Assembly (NCBI GenBank): GCA_021161405.1
Contig: JAGHAR010000050.1
Span: 1-5,773 of the forward strand
Reading direction: 5' to 3'
Source: Candidatus Iainarchaeum sp.
GTDB taxonomy: Archaea > Iainarchaeota > Iainarchaeia > Iainarchaeales > JAGHAR01
Length of the DNA: 5,773 nucleotides
The translations under genes and the position numbers were made by a program. This document shows positions 1 through 5,494 of the stretch, in pieces. The number at the start of each line of letters is the position of its first letter. The stretch's first letter is position 1. The notes under the pieces were generated by a model that ran no database searches, was not told where the DNA came from, and saw only the letters and a list, made by a program, of their open reading frames with translations.

Positions 1-240
1 GAATGCAATTGACATAATATACAAGTTATTGTTAAATTTTACGGGTATTATTTTTCCATTTCTTACTTCTACTCTTTTATTCTTCAACCCTAACATTTCT
101 GGGGCATTTGGACTATGTATGTCCACATCCAATAAACCTACTTTATAATCTTCTTCTGAAAGCGAATAAGCTAGGTTAACAGCTATTGTTGTTTTTCCCA
201 CTCCGCCTTTGTTACTCATTACGAGAATTTTGCATGGCAT
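1..240 (-). CDS. Mrp/NBP35-family P-loop ATPase, N-terminal part (runs off left edge)
   Basis: The first 80 codons are present, and the frame is still open at the window edge. The N-terminus carries a deviant Walker A motif, SNKGGVGKTT (residues 9-18), with the signature lysine early in the loop as in the MinD/ParA/Mrp class of SIMIBI ATPases. The stretch LLDVDIHSPNAPEMLGL (about 36-52) and a later YIMSIAF match the Mrp/NBP35 (ApbC) pattern better than MinD or ParA, which lack the D-I-x-x-P-x-x-P-x-M-L-G run. Known members bind and transfer Fe-S clusters; the C-terminal CxxC needed for that is outside the window, so this function cannot be confirmed. The ATG at 240 is favoured because an in-frame TGA lies only 12 nt upstream and AGAAGGT precedes the ATG at close spacing. 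The gene lies 38 bp downstream of the protease gene on the same strand, probably in one transcript. Confidence 0.85.
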   Translation of the reverse strand, partial: MPCKILVMSNKGGVGKTTIAVNLAYSLSEEDYKVGLLDVDIHSPNAPEMLGLKNKRVEVRNGKIIPVKFNNNLYIMSIAF

Positions 241-246
241 TTGGCT

Positions 247-253
247 ACCTTCT
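247..253 (-). promoter_or_regulatory. Ribosome binding site of the Mrp-like gene
   Basis: Read on the minus strand this is AGAAGGT, a partial match to the archaeal Shine-Dalgarno sequence GGAGGTGA, ending 6 nt before the ATG at 240. An SD-led start fits an internal gene of an operon and supports co-transcription with the upstream protease gene. Confidence 0.45.
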
Positions 254-278
254 CATTAATACCAAGTTAACAGAATCC

Positions 279-698
279 TCAGTTTCCCCTTTCCTTCTCT
301 ATTTTTTTGATCCAGCTTTTCAATTTGTGATCTTTGTGGGTTTTTGTGATATCCACTATAAAATTAGAGTGAATTACATCTCTGCCAACTAAAACCTTGG
401 TTGCCATGTTTGAGCGGTCTTCCAAACTCATCTTTGTTTTTATCTTTTTGCCCTTAATTTCGATTATCCCTTCAACTATAGGCCTTCTTACTTTGCCGAG
501 CAAGCTTTTTCCTTTCACAGTTACGCTGTCAACAACAGGCCCCAAGCCGGCTTTTGCTGCCAATCCAATATCAACGCTTGTTCTAGTGGCTCCGGTATCT
601 ATAAGGGCGTAGCTTGTAATTTCACCTTTCTGGCCGATAATTTTTACCTTCTCAATAAGACCTATAATTTTTTTCTTTTTCTTATTACTGGTTTTCAT
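279..698 (-). CDS. Retropepsin-like aspartic protease, RimB/COG4067 ('ATP-dependent zinc protease') family
   Basis: This is a 139-residue single-domain protein. The catalytic motif of retroviral-type aspartic proteases, ALIDTGA, is at residues 31-37 with D34 as the candidate nucleophile activator. The second hallmark, VLVGRDVI (102-109), is the hydrophobic-hydrophobic-Gly-Arg-Asp motif near the C-terminal end of the fold. DRSNM (94-98) before it and FIVDITKTH (113-121) after it are typical of the family named 'ATP-dependent zinc protease' (Pfam PF05618). Despite that name, a zinc site is not evident and the aspartic protease motif is. Monomers of this size act as dimers, each giving one Asp. 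The N-terminus is very lysine-rich (K6-K10), with no signal peptide, so it is probably cytoplasmic. In bacteria, RimB of this family accompanies RimK glutamate ligases, and here the gene diverges from a RimK-like pair. No RBS precedes the ATG; a short-leader transcript from the shared TATA element is likely. Confidence 0.85.
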   Translation of the reverse strand: MKTSNKKKKKIIGLIEKVKIIGQKGEITSYALIDTGATRTSVDIGLAAKAGLGPVVDSVTVKGKSLLGKVRRPIVEGIIEIKGKKIKTKMSLEDRSNMATKVLVGRDVIHSNFIVDITKTHKDHKLKSWIKKIEKERGN

Positions 699-728
699 AA
701 AAAATCAAGAATTTAAGAAAGCAAAAAA

Positions 729-736
729 ATTTAAAT
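729..736. promoter_or_regulatory. Palindromic TATA-like element between divergent operons
   Basis: ATTTAAAT is a perfect palindrome inside an A-rich tract. Its centre (732.5) lies 34.5 bp from the plus-strand ATG at 767 and 34.5 bp from the minus-strand ATG at 698. Archaeal TATA boxes sit about 26-27 bp before the transcription start, so either direction would give a leader of roughly 7-8 nt. The plus direction has a run of A directly upstream, resembling a BRE, and may be the stronger one. Neither start has a convincing Shine-Dalgarno sequence, which agrees with short-leader initiation. Actual use in both directions is inferred. Confidence 0.55.
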
Positions 737-766
737 ACAACATGGCTTCATTAATTGCGATACAAA

Positions 767-1609
767 ATGCAACATATGGCAAATTGCTACATAATTGCGA
801 AGAGAGAGAAATATGCAGAGCCATTTCTCAAGGCATTTAAAGAAGCTGGCTTTAACTCTGAATTCTGTAAATTGTCAGAGCTTAGCTTAATTTCGAAGCC
901 GCATAACACAGAGATAGACCCCTCTTTTCTGGAAAAAGCAGATGCTGTATTTATAAACTTAGGCGCGGAGCTGTTTCCTTTTGTGGAACCGCTTCTGGAT
1001 GAATTATATAGGCGAGGAATTTATTCTCATATGAAACCGAATGCTGTTTATTTCAATTACAATGAGGCCTTGCAGCTAATAAATTTGGCACAGCACGGCA
1101 TTCCAGTGCCAAATGCAACAATTGTTGCGGATAAAGAGATGCTGAACGAGAGTAACACTAAAGATTTGTGCTTTCCGTTGCTTGTCAAAAGCTTTTCTCA
1201 GGGAAAGAAGATACAAACAGCAATAATCGAAACCAAAGAGGAATTCGTAAGCTTTGTAAGCGGCATAAAACTTAACCCGGATTTAATTATTGCAAGAGAA
1301 TTCACTCCTAAAAATTTGAAAGAAATTGCAGTAATAGGAGAGCAATTTTTTTGTATAGAGCGCAGAATAAAAGGCAAGCAATTAGAACCAATAGAAAACG
1401 GACAGGTAGTAAAATTATCTGCTGAGGAGAAAGAACTCGCTATAAAGGCACTTGAAGCAAGCAATCTTGAAATCGGCACCGTTAAAATTGTAGAAGGCAA
1501 AGTTACTGGTGTTAAGGTTGAGCTAAAGTATGATGTGTTTAGTTCTGCCTTTGGCGAGGATATGCGCAGAAATGTAGCCCAGTTTTATTTAGAGAGGGTG
1601 AAAAGATGA
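767..1609 (+). CDS. Degenerate ATP-grasp (RimK-like) protein, probable pseudo-ligase
   Basis: About 280 residues with the layout of a RimK-type ATP-grasp protein. An N-terminal alpha/beta segment (1-90) is followed by GIPVP (111-115), FPLLVK (136-141, with the nucleotide-binding lysine K141 kept) and AREF (176-179). The rest of the active site has eroded compared with the next gene. The glycine loop reads SQGKKIQ, the DIR motif is missing, the FRxNxxRG motif is absent, the metal-binding Asp is replaced by K240 in GTVKIV, and the E-x-N motif reads E252-L-K254. It is therefore probably inactive as a ligase and may be a partner subunit or substrate carrier. It overlaps the active paralogue by 4 nt (ATGA), implying translational coupling. 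Start choice: TTG 755, ATG 767 and ATG 776 are in frame; ATG 767 is preferred for its position relative to the TATA element, and ATG 776 fits the expected first beta strand equally well. Confidence 0.75.
   Translation: MQHMANCYIIAKREKYAEPFLKAFKEAGFNSEFCKLSELSLISKPHNTEIDPSFLEKADAVFINLGAELFPFVEPLLDELYRRGIYSHMKPNAVYFNYNEALQLINLAQHGIPVPNATIVADKEMLNESNTKDLCFPLLVKSFSQGKKIQTAIIETKEEFVSFVSGIKLNPDLIIAREFTPKNLKEIAVIGEQFFCIERRIKGKQLEPIENGQVVKLSAEEKELAIKALEASNLEIGTVKIVEGKVTGVKVELKYDVFSSAFGEDMRRNVAQFYLERVKR
1596..1601 (+). promoter_or_regulatory. Ribosome binding site of the RimK-like ligase gene
   Basis: GGGTGA matches the archaeal anti-SD sequence and ends 4 nt before the ATG at 1606. It lies within the last codons of the upstream gene, so it fixes the start and supports coupled translation across the ATGA overlap. 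Confidence 0.75.
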
Positions 1610-2559
1610 GCTTAAAGCTTTTGCTGTTGGCATCCAGAAGATACAAAAGGGCTACAATAAAAGGATTAATTAATGAAGCGAAGGATTTGTTTGATGAAGT
1701 AGTTTTTGCGCCAATTAATAAATTAGCAATAGATATCAGAAATTGCGAGCTTAAGCTAAAATATAAAGGAAAGCCAATTTCTAACTTCGATGTTTGTTAT
1801 CCGAGATTTTCAGCAGAAAACTTTGAATTCAAATCTGCATTGCTTCTCGCATTAGAGTCATTCGAATGCTATAATCCGCTCAACCTTAGAGCATATCTTG
1901 TTTTCAATCACAAATTCTTTACAACAAAGAAATTGGCAGAGGCATCACTGCCAATAATTCCTTCCAGCTTGTCTGTTGCCGCAGACAGCTCAGCAAAGAT
2001 AATTGAGAAGGAGTTTGGCTTTCCAGTTGTTGTTAAATTAATTAGTGGTTCTGCAGGCAAAGGGATAATTCTTGTAAGGGATAAAAAACAGCTAAAAAGC
2101 ATACTCGATACTGTAAACCTCTTCCAGGATGTAATTTCAGCCCAGCAATATAGCAAATCACGAGAGGATATAAGATGTTACGTAATTGGCGAAGAGGTTA
2201 TAGCTGCAAAGCGCACCTCTCCAAGAGTGGATTTCAGGGCAAATGTTTCAAGAGGAGCTAAAGCAGAGCTTGTTGAAATACCTCCGCTAATGGAAAATAT
2301 TGCTTTGAGAGCTGCTCGTTTGTTTGATGCTGACATTTGTGCTGTTGATTTTATCCGTTATGGAGAGGATTATGCTATTATTGAGATAAATTTCATGCCT
2401 GGGCCGTTTGCAAAATTTCTGGGCAATAAGATACTCTCTAAAATAGTGAATTATCTCCATAGAAGGGTAAGCGCAAGGATTGGCGATGTTATTGTGAGCG
2501 ATATGCATAGGTTTATTAGGAAATTGAAGGACATTATTAGCAAAGAGGTGAGCAATTGA
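1606..2559 (+). CDS. RimK-type ATP-grasp amidoligase, catalytic motifs intact
   Basis: A 317-residue ATP-dependent carboxylate-amine ligase of the RimK group. Visible motifs in order are FPVVVK (139-144, ATP-binding K144), the glycine loop SGSAGKG (147-153), QQY (180-182), DIR (188-190), AAKR (200-203), FRANVSRG (210-217), AVDF with D248, and IIEINFMPG with metal ligands E260 and N262. All are as expected for an active enzyme. A C-terminal basic tail (about 275-317) extends past the usual RimK end. Known relatives ligate glutamate to ribosomal protein S6 (RimK), to cofactors (MptN, CofF) or to the carrier LysW (LysX/ArgX). No LysW-like gene is in the window, so the substrate is unknown. The gene overlaps its degenerate paralogue upstream and the lipoprotein downstream by 4 nt each. 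A lysine biosynthesis role is unlikely in the absence of LysW and other Lys genes. Confidence 0.88.
   Translation: MSLKLLLLASRRYKRATIKGLINEAKDLFDEVVFAPINKLAIDIRNCELKLKYKGKPISNFDVCYPRFSAENFEFKSALLLALESFECYNPLNLRAYLVFNHKFFTTKKLAEASLPIIPSSLSVAADSSAKIIEKEFGFPVVVKLISGSAGKGIILVRDKKQLKSILDTVNLFQDVISAQQYSKSREDIRCYVIGEEVIAAKRTSPRVDFRANVSRGAKAELVEIPPLMENIALRAARLFDADICAVDFIRYGEDYAIIEINFMPGPFAKFLGNKILSKIVNYLHRRVSARIGDVIVSDMHRFIRKLKDIISKEVSN
2545..2551 (+). promoter_or_regulatory. Ribosome binding site that fixes a TTG start
   Basis: GAGGTGA is a near-perfect archaeal Shine-Dalgarno sequence ending 4 nt before TTG at 2556. It decides the start of the lipoprotein gene at a rare codon overlapping the upstream TGA (TTGA), which places the signal peptide in the right position. 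Confidence 0.8.
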
Positions 2560-3335
2560 AGAAGAGAATTGTTGTATTCGGTTGCATATTGTTTATTGTT
2601 TTGTTGTTCTCCGGATGCATTCAAAAGCCAGCACAAAGCGCAAACGATGCTAAGCTCTTTAAGGAACTTAGTAACAAGATTAGCGTTCTGCTTAGCAAAG
2701 AGAGCTTCAAATTGAAGAGTGTGGAAAAACTGCAAATGCTCAATTCTGGCATAAAAGCAATGGAGCCGATTGAAGCCAGGGCTTATTTTTTCAAAAACAA
2801 AAATAATATAAAAATTCTCCGCGAAACTCCTTTTGGAAACCTTGTGCTTTACAGATGGGATAATAACCTCGTTGTCTGTTACACTCTTGATGGAAATTCT
2901 TCTTGCATAAAGGCAGACAAAGAACAACAAAAAGAATTTGACAATGCAATTAATACTCTTTTTACATCTGCAGACAAACAAATTTTGGAATTTCTCAAAC
3001 AGAAGCGGACGGATACCAACACGGATATCAAAATAGAGGATTTGTTTTTCATAAAAAAGATGAAAACCACAAAAATAAACAACAGAGAATGCTCGTTATT
3101 TAACCTAAAACCAAACTACGAAAAGCTAACAAAAATTCTGTCTGAAGATTTTAACGAATTGTATGTTGATGTAAACACGTGCATTGATAACGAACTCGGC
3201 ATAAGTTTGATTACAGACTCTGTTTATATCGGACCAAATTTTGCTGTAAAGCACAGTGTAACCACTAGCTATGTTCCTGAATGTAGCAGAGAAGAGGTAG
3301 TTCCATCGGCAGAGCTGTTAAAGAGCATAGGATAA
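2556..3335 (+). CDS. Lipoprotein of unknown function, TTG start
   Basis: A 259-residue protein with a classic lipoprotein signal: a short basic start (KKR), a hydrophobic stretch (residues 5-18) and the lipobox LFSGC with C21 as the lipidation site. It is probably anchored on the outer face of the cytoplasmic membrane. The mature part has five cysteines (108, 117, 179, 209, 243); C108 and C117 are close enough for a disulfide. I recognise no family. The end, with YVDVNTCIDNELGISLI followed by alternating polar/hydrophobic strands and a SYVPEC segment, loosely resembles the last strands of LolA/LppX-like lipoprotein folds ('ID..TGLPL' pattern), but this is weak. Its 4-nt overlap with the RimK-like ligase says the two are made together, so it may place the system's function near the envelope, or it may only share the operon. 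Its stop lies 16 bp before the 3' end of the convergent tRNA-Leu. Confidence 0.8.
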   Translation: MKKRIVVFGCILFIVLLFSGCIQKPAQSANDAKLFKELSNKISVLLSKESFKLKSVEKLQMLNSGIKAMEPIEARAYFFKNKNNIKILRETPFGNLVLYRWDNNLVVCYTLDGNSSCIKADKEQQKEFDNAINTLFTSADKQILEFLKQKRTDTNTDIKIEDLFFIKKMKTTKINNRECSLFNLKPNYEKLTKILSEDFNELYVDVNTCIDNELGISLITDSVYIGPNFAVKHSVTTSYVPECSREEVVPSAELLKSIG

Positions 3336-3351
3336 TTCGAATTTATTTATA

Positions 3352-3435
3352 TGCGCGGGGGCGGATTCGAACCGCCGAACGCACTAAGCGACCAGATCTT
3401 GAGTCTGGCGGGTTTGACCACTTCCCTACCCGCGC
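3352..3435 (-). tRNA. tRNA-Leu (anticodon CAA)
   Basis: A type II tRNA of 84 nt including discriminator A (typical of Leu), with no encoded CCA and no intron. The 7-bp acceptor stem is GCGCGGG with CCCGCGC. The D stem is GGG/CCC with GG in the loop. The anticodon stem CCAGA/TCTGG encloses loop CTCAAGA, giving CAA, which reads UUG codons. The variable arm is long (CGC TTAGT GCG core), and the T stem GGCGG/CCGCC encloses TTCGAAT. All stems pair perfectly apart from the variable-arm flanks. Confidence 0.97.
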
Positions 3436-3456
3436 ACTGATTAGCATTTGCTTGCT

Positions 3457-3470
3457 ATTATAATAATTTT
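3457..3470 (-). promoter_or_regulatory. Probable TATA region of tRNA-Leu
   Basis: Read on the minus strand this is AAAATTATTATAAT, about 22-35 bp before the 5' end of the tRNA. That matches the usual archaeal TATA position if the primary transcript starts at or near the mature 5' end. It shares a 74-bp intergenic region with the divergent flavoprotein gene. Confidence 0.5.
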
Positions 3471-3478
3471 CTGTTTGA

Positions 3479-3487
3479 TTTAAAAAA
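3479..3487 (+). promoter_or_regulatory. Probable TATA element of the thioredoxin reductase gene
   Basis: TTTAAAAAA is centred about 27 bp before the ATG at 3510, which would place transcription start at or next to the start codon (leaderless mRNA). A weak SD-like GGAGAGTG (3494-3501) lies before the ATG, but would be used only if transcription starts farther upstream. Confidence 0.5.
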
Positions 3488-3509
3488 GATTTCGGAGAGT
3501 GTAAACTAT

Positions 3510-4427
3510 ATGGCTTCGGAAAAAGAAAACAAATATGAGTTAATTATTGTAGGCTGCGGTGCTGCGGGATTAACCGCAAGCATATATGCTGCACGCTATA
3601 AAATTAACGCTTTAACTATCGGCTTCGATTTTGGCTTGGCATCCACTGCCTATAAAATCTGCAACTATCCCGGCTTCAGCGAAATTTCTGGAATAGATTT
3701 AATGCAAAAGATTTACAAACATGCCCTAAAAGAAGAAGCGGAGATTCTTTTTGATAAAGTGATGGAAATTAAGAAAAAGGATTCTTTATTTGAAGTTAAA
3801 ACAAACTCAGGAATTTTTTATTCCGAATATTTACTCCTTGCTACTGGTGCGGGACGCAGAACGCTTGGATTAAAAAACGAGAAAAAATTTATAGGCAAGG
3901 GCCTAAGCTATTGTGCTAGCTGTGATGCTACCCTTTACAAAGACAAAATAGTGGGGGTTGTTGGCGGAGGAAATTCTGCATTAACTTCAGCCTTACTACT
4001 TGCGCAGCATGCAAAGAAAGTATATATAATCTACCGCAGAGAAAAATTTTTCAGGCCGGAGCCGAAATGGATTGAAGCAGTGGAGAAGAATAAAAAAATA
4101 AAGGTAATTTTTAATGCAAATGTTGTTGAATTAATTGGCGATAAATTGCTGCATGCTGTAAAACTAAGCAATGGCCAGACATTAAAGCTAAGCGGCTTGT
4201 TTGCAGAGATAGGCTCCAAGCCCAACAACGAATTGGCTAAGCAGCTAAATCTAAAGCTAGATAAAAGCGGCTATATTGTTGTGGATGAAACAAAGCGAAC
4301 CTCTGAGAAGAAAGTATATGCGGCTGGAGACGTAACCAACAACCTATTTAAACAAATTGTCGTTGCCGCAAGTGATGCTGCTGTTGCTATTAGATCAATA
4401 TACCATGAATTAGAGGCGAAAAGGTAA
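3510..4427 (+). CDS. trxB: Thioredoxin-reductase-like FAD-dependent oxidoreductase
   Basis: At 305 residues this is the normal length for low-molecular-weight thioredoxin reductases. FAD site: GCGAAG (15-20) after a short hydrophobic strand, and YAAGDVTNN (270-278) near the end. Redox-active disulfide: CASC followed by D (135-139), close to the CATCD consensus. Pyridine-nucleotide domain: GGGNSA (152-157), where GGGDSA is more common. The usual NADPH phosphate motif HRRxxxR reads YRREKFF (175-181): His is replaced by Tyr and the last Arg by Phe, with an Arg one position later. The electron donor may therefore not be standard NADPH; archaeal relatives with altered donor use are known. The expected role is keeping thioredoxin- or glutaredoxin-like proteins reduced in the cytoplasm, although no thioredoxin gene is in the window. 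It appears monocistronic, between two minus-strand tRNAs. Confidence 0.92.
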   Translation: MASEKENKYELIIVGCGAAGLTASIYAARYKINALTIGFDFGLASTAYKICNYPGFSEISGIDLMQKIYKHALKEEAEILFDKVMEIKKKDSLFEVKTNSGIFYSEYLLLATGAGRRTLGLKNEKKFIGKGLSYCASCDATLYKDKIVGVVGGGNSALTSALLLAQHAKKVYIIYRREKFFRPEPKWIEAVEKNKKIKVIFNANVVELIGDKLLHAVKLSNGQTLKLSGLFAEIGSKPNNELAKQLNLKLDKSGYIVVDETKRTSEKKVYAAGDVTNNLFKQIVVAASDAAVAIRSIYHELEAKR

Positions 4428-4554
4428 TTATTTTGGTTCGAGTGCTGTGTCAATAACATCGTACTTTTTTGCTATTCTTCTTTGTGTAGCTTTACTTTGA
4501 ATTATATTATCTTTTTTATATAGAGCTTAAAAGGGTTAGGGGCAGTAGAAGAAG

Positions 4555-4640
4555 CGCCGGGGGCGAGATTCGAACTCGCGTGCCCCATAAGGGGCAACGG
4601 CTTAGCAGGCCGTCGCGTTAAGCCACTCCGCCACCCCGGC
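4555..4640 (-). tRNA. tRNA-Ser (anticodon GCU)
   Basis: A type II tRNA of 86 nt including discriminator G, as usual for Ser, without encoded CCA or intron. The acceptor is GCCGGGG/CCCCGGC and the D stem GCG/CGC. The anticodon stem ACGGC/GCCGT encloses loop CTGCTAA, giving GCT, which reads AGC and AGU. The long variable arm is a perfect 6-bp hairpin, TGCCCC-TTAT-GGGGCA, the serine identity element. The T stem GCGAG/CTCGC encloses TTCGAAT. On the minus strand a short CTTTT run (4530-4534) about 20 nt past the 3' end could help termination. Confidence 0.97.
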
Positions 4641-4665
4641 TTGTTAAATTAAAATTGTTTGCCCC

Positions 4666-4676
4666 ATATATATAAA
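4666..4676 (-). promoter_or_regulatory. TATA box of tRNA-Ser
   Basis: On the minus strand an A-rich tract leads into TTTATATATAT, lying 26-36 bp before the tRNA 5' end. This is the clearest archaeal box A in the window, with an AAAAA stretch resembling a BRE just upstream. Confidence 0.7.
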
Positions 4677-4695
4677 TTTTTCTTCTACCGAAACC

Positions 4696-4703
4696 AATAT
4701 AAA
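4696..4703 (+). promoter_or_regulatory. TATA box of the kinase-like gene
   Basis: AATATAAA is centred about 25 bp before the ATG at 4724, so the transcript probably begins at the start codon (leaderless). No Shine-Dalgarno sequence lies before this ATG, which agrees. It faces away from the tRNA-Ser TATA box in an 83-bp intergenic region. Confidence 0.6.
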
Positions 4704-4723
4704 GAGCCAGCTGTTGATTTATT

Positions 4724-5491
4724 ATGTCTTTCCGTAAACCTCGGCCAAAAAGGAAGAAGAGAACAGGTTTTGTTTTGCACGATCGTGTGCGTGTCGAAGG
4801 AAAAAGGTTTTTCAAGCCGGTATATGGAATTGTTTCTAAGGAAGAGGCGAAAAGGCATGTTGCTTTGGCAGAGGAATATATCGCATATTTGCGTTCTATT
4901 GGGGTAAATGTTCCGGAGACAGTATTCCATTTGGAGCAAGAAGCAAAAGGGGTAAGAATAGTAATCGAGCAGCCTCTGTTTGCGGAAAGCGAATTTCTTA
5001 GTACTATCCTCAGTTCGGGATCTGAAGAAGAAGTTAAGAAGGCATTTGAACAAACTTTGAGAATGTTGCTTCATAGCTTTACAAGAGCTAACCATAAGTT
5101 GACTGCAACAATCGATATAAATTCAGGAAATTTTGCAATTCGTGGAGATAAGGTCTACTATATCGATGTTTTTCCACCTTTGTTTTTAGCAAAAGAGAAG
5201 CGCGTCCATAGAGGACATATGAGTTTACCATCCAGACTAAAGAGCGGGGTTCTACCGTTACGTATCCAGGGCTCTCCTCCCTATTTGGTTTCAAGATTTG
5301 TTCTTAGCTGTTCAGATTTAAGACCACAGATGAAAAAATGGTTTGTAAGAAGGGCAAAACAGCTCCTACATGAACAGCTTCCCCCGGAATTAAGGGAAAA
5401 GTACATGCACTATCTATCCCCATTTTGGATTAGTTTTTGGCATTCTCTAAGAAAGGCACGAAATTATATAGTTGAAAAAATTTTTCCATAG
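4724..5491 (+). CDS. Small divergent protein-kinase-like (aminoglycoside-phosphotransferase-like) protein
   Basis: A 255-residue protein with a strongly basic start (RKPRPKRKKR, 4-13). The central part resembles the C-lobe of the protein-kinase-like superfamily. A catalytic-loop equivalent, DINSGN (131-136), keeps the D-x4-N pattern with D131 and N136. VYYIDVFPPLF (144-154) occupies the position of the DFG metal-binding segment, with D148. The usual HxD/HGD histidine is replaced (TID), and there is no classic glycine-rich loop. The segment EEYIAYLRSIGVNVPE (50-65) followed by strand VRIVIEQPL could be helix C and the hinge. The D-x-FPP pattern recalls small uncharacterised bacterial/archaeal kinase-like families rather than RIO or Ser/Thr kinases. 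The substrate cannot be inferred, and it may be a pseudokinase or a small-molecule kinase. It is monocistronic, and its stop is 3 bp from the 3' end of the convergent tRNA-Asn. Confidence 0.7.
   Translation: MSFRKPRPKRKKRTGFVLHDRVRVEGKRFFKPVYGIVSKEEAKRHVALAEEYIAYLRSIGVNVPETVFHLEQEAKGVRIVIEQPLFAESEFLSTILSSGSEEEVKKAFEQTLRMLLHSFTRANHKLTATIDINSGNFAIRGDKVYYIDVFPPLFLAKEKRVHRGHMSLPSRLKSGVLPLRIQGSPPYLVSRFVLSCSDLRPQMKKWFVRRAKQLLHEQLPPELREKYMHYLSPFWISFWHSLRKARNYIVEKIFP
5475..5485. terminator. Possible bidirectional T-tract terminator (A6T5)
   Basis: Six A followed by five T lie within the last codons of the kinase-like gene. On the minus strand this gives TTTTTT about 14 nt past the tRNA-Asn 3' end, a fitting position for archaeal T-tract termination. 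On the plus strand it gives TTTTT just before the stop codon, so a plus-strand role is doubtful. There is no hairpin. Confidence 0.3.
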
Positions 5492-5494
5492 GAG

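Noticed and set aside
186..612. Two plus-strand open frames (186-392 and 397-612)
   Set aside because: They are antisense to the Mrp-like and protease genes, both of which show clear family motifs. Their products are hydrophobic shadow sequence.
767..2559. Lysine/arginine biosynthesis (LysX/ArgX) reading of the ATP-grasp genes
   Set aside because: No LysW carrier gene or other lysine or arginine pathway gene is present, and the neighbouring RimB-like protease and lipoprotein point elsewhere.
2451..2981. A 176-codon open frame on the minus strand
   Set aside because: It lies antisense across the end of the ligase gene and most of the lipoprotein's first half, which have strong RBSs, motifs and overlaps. 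The translated product is low-complexity and aromatic-rich, with no recognisable domain.
4685..5095. A 136-codon open frame on the minus strand
   Set aside because: It is antisense to the kinase-like gene, and its 3' end runs across that gene's promoter region. No motif or sensible start context was seen.
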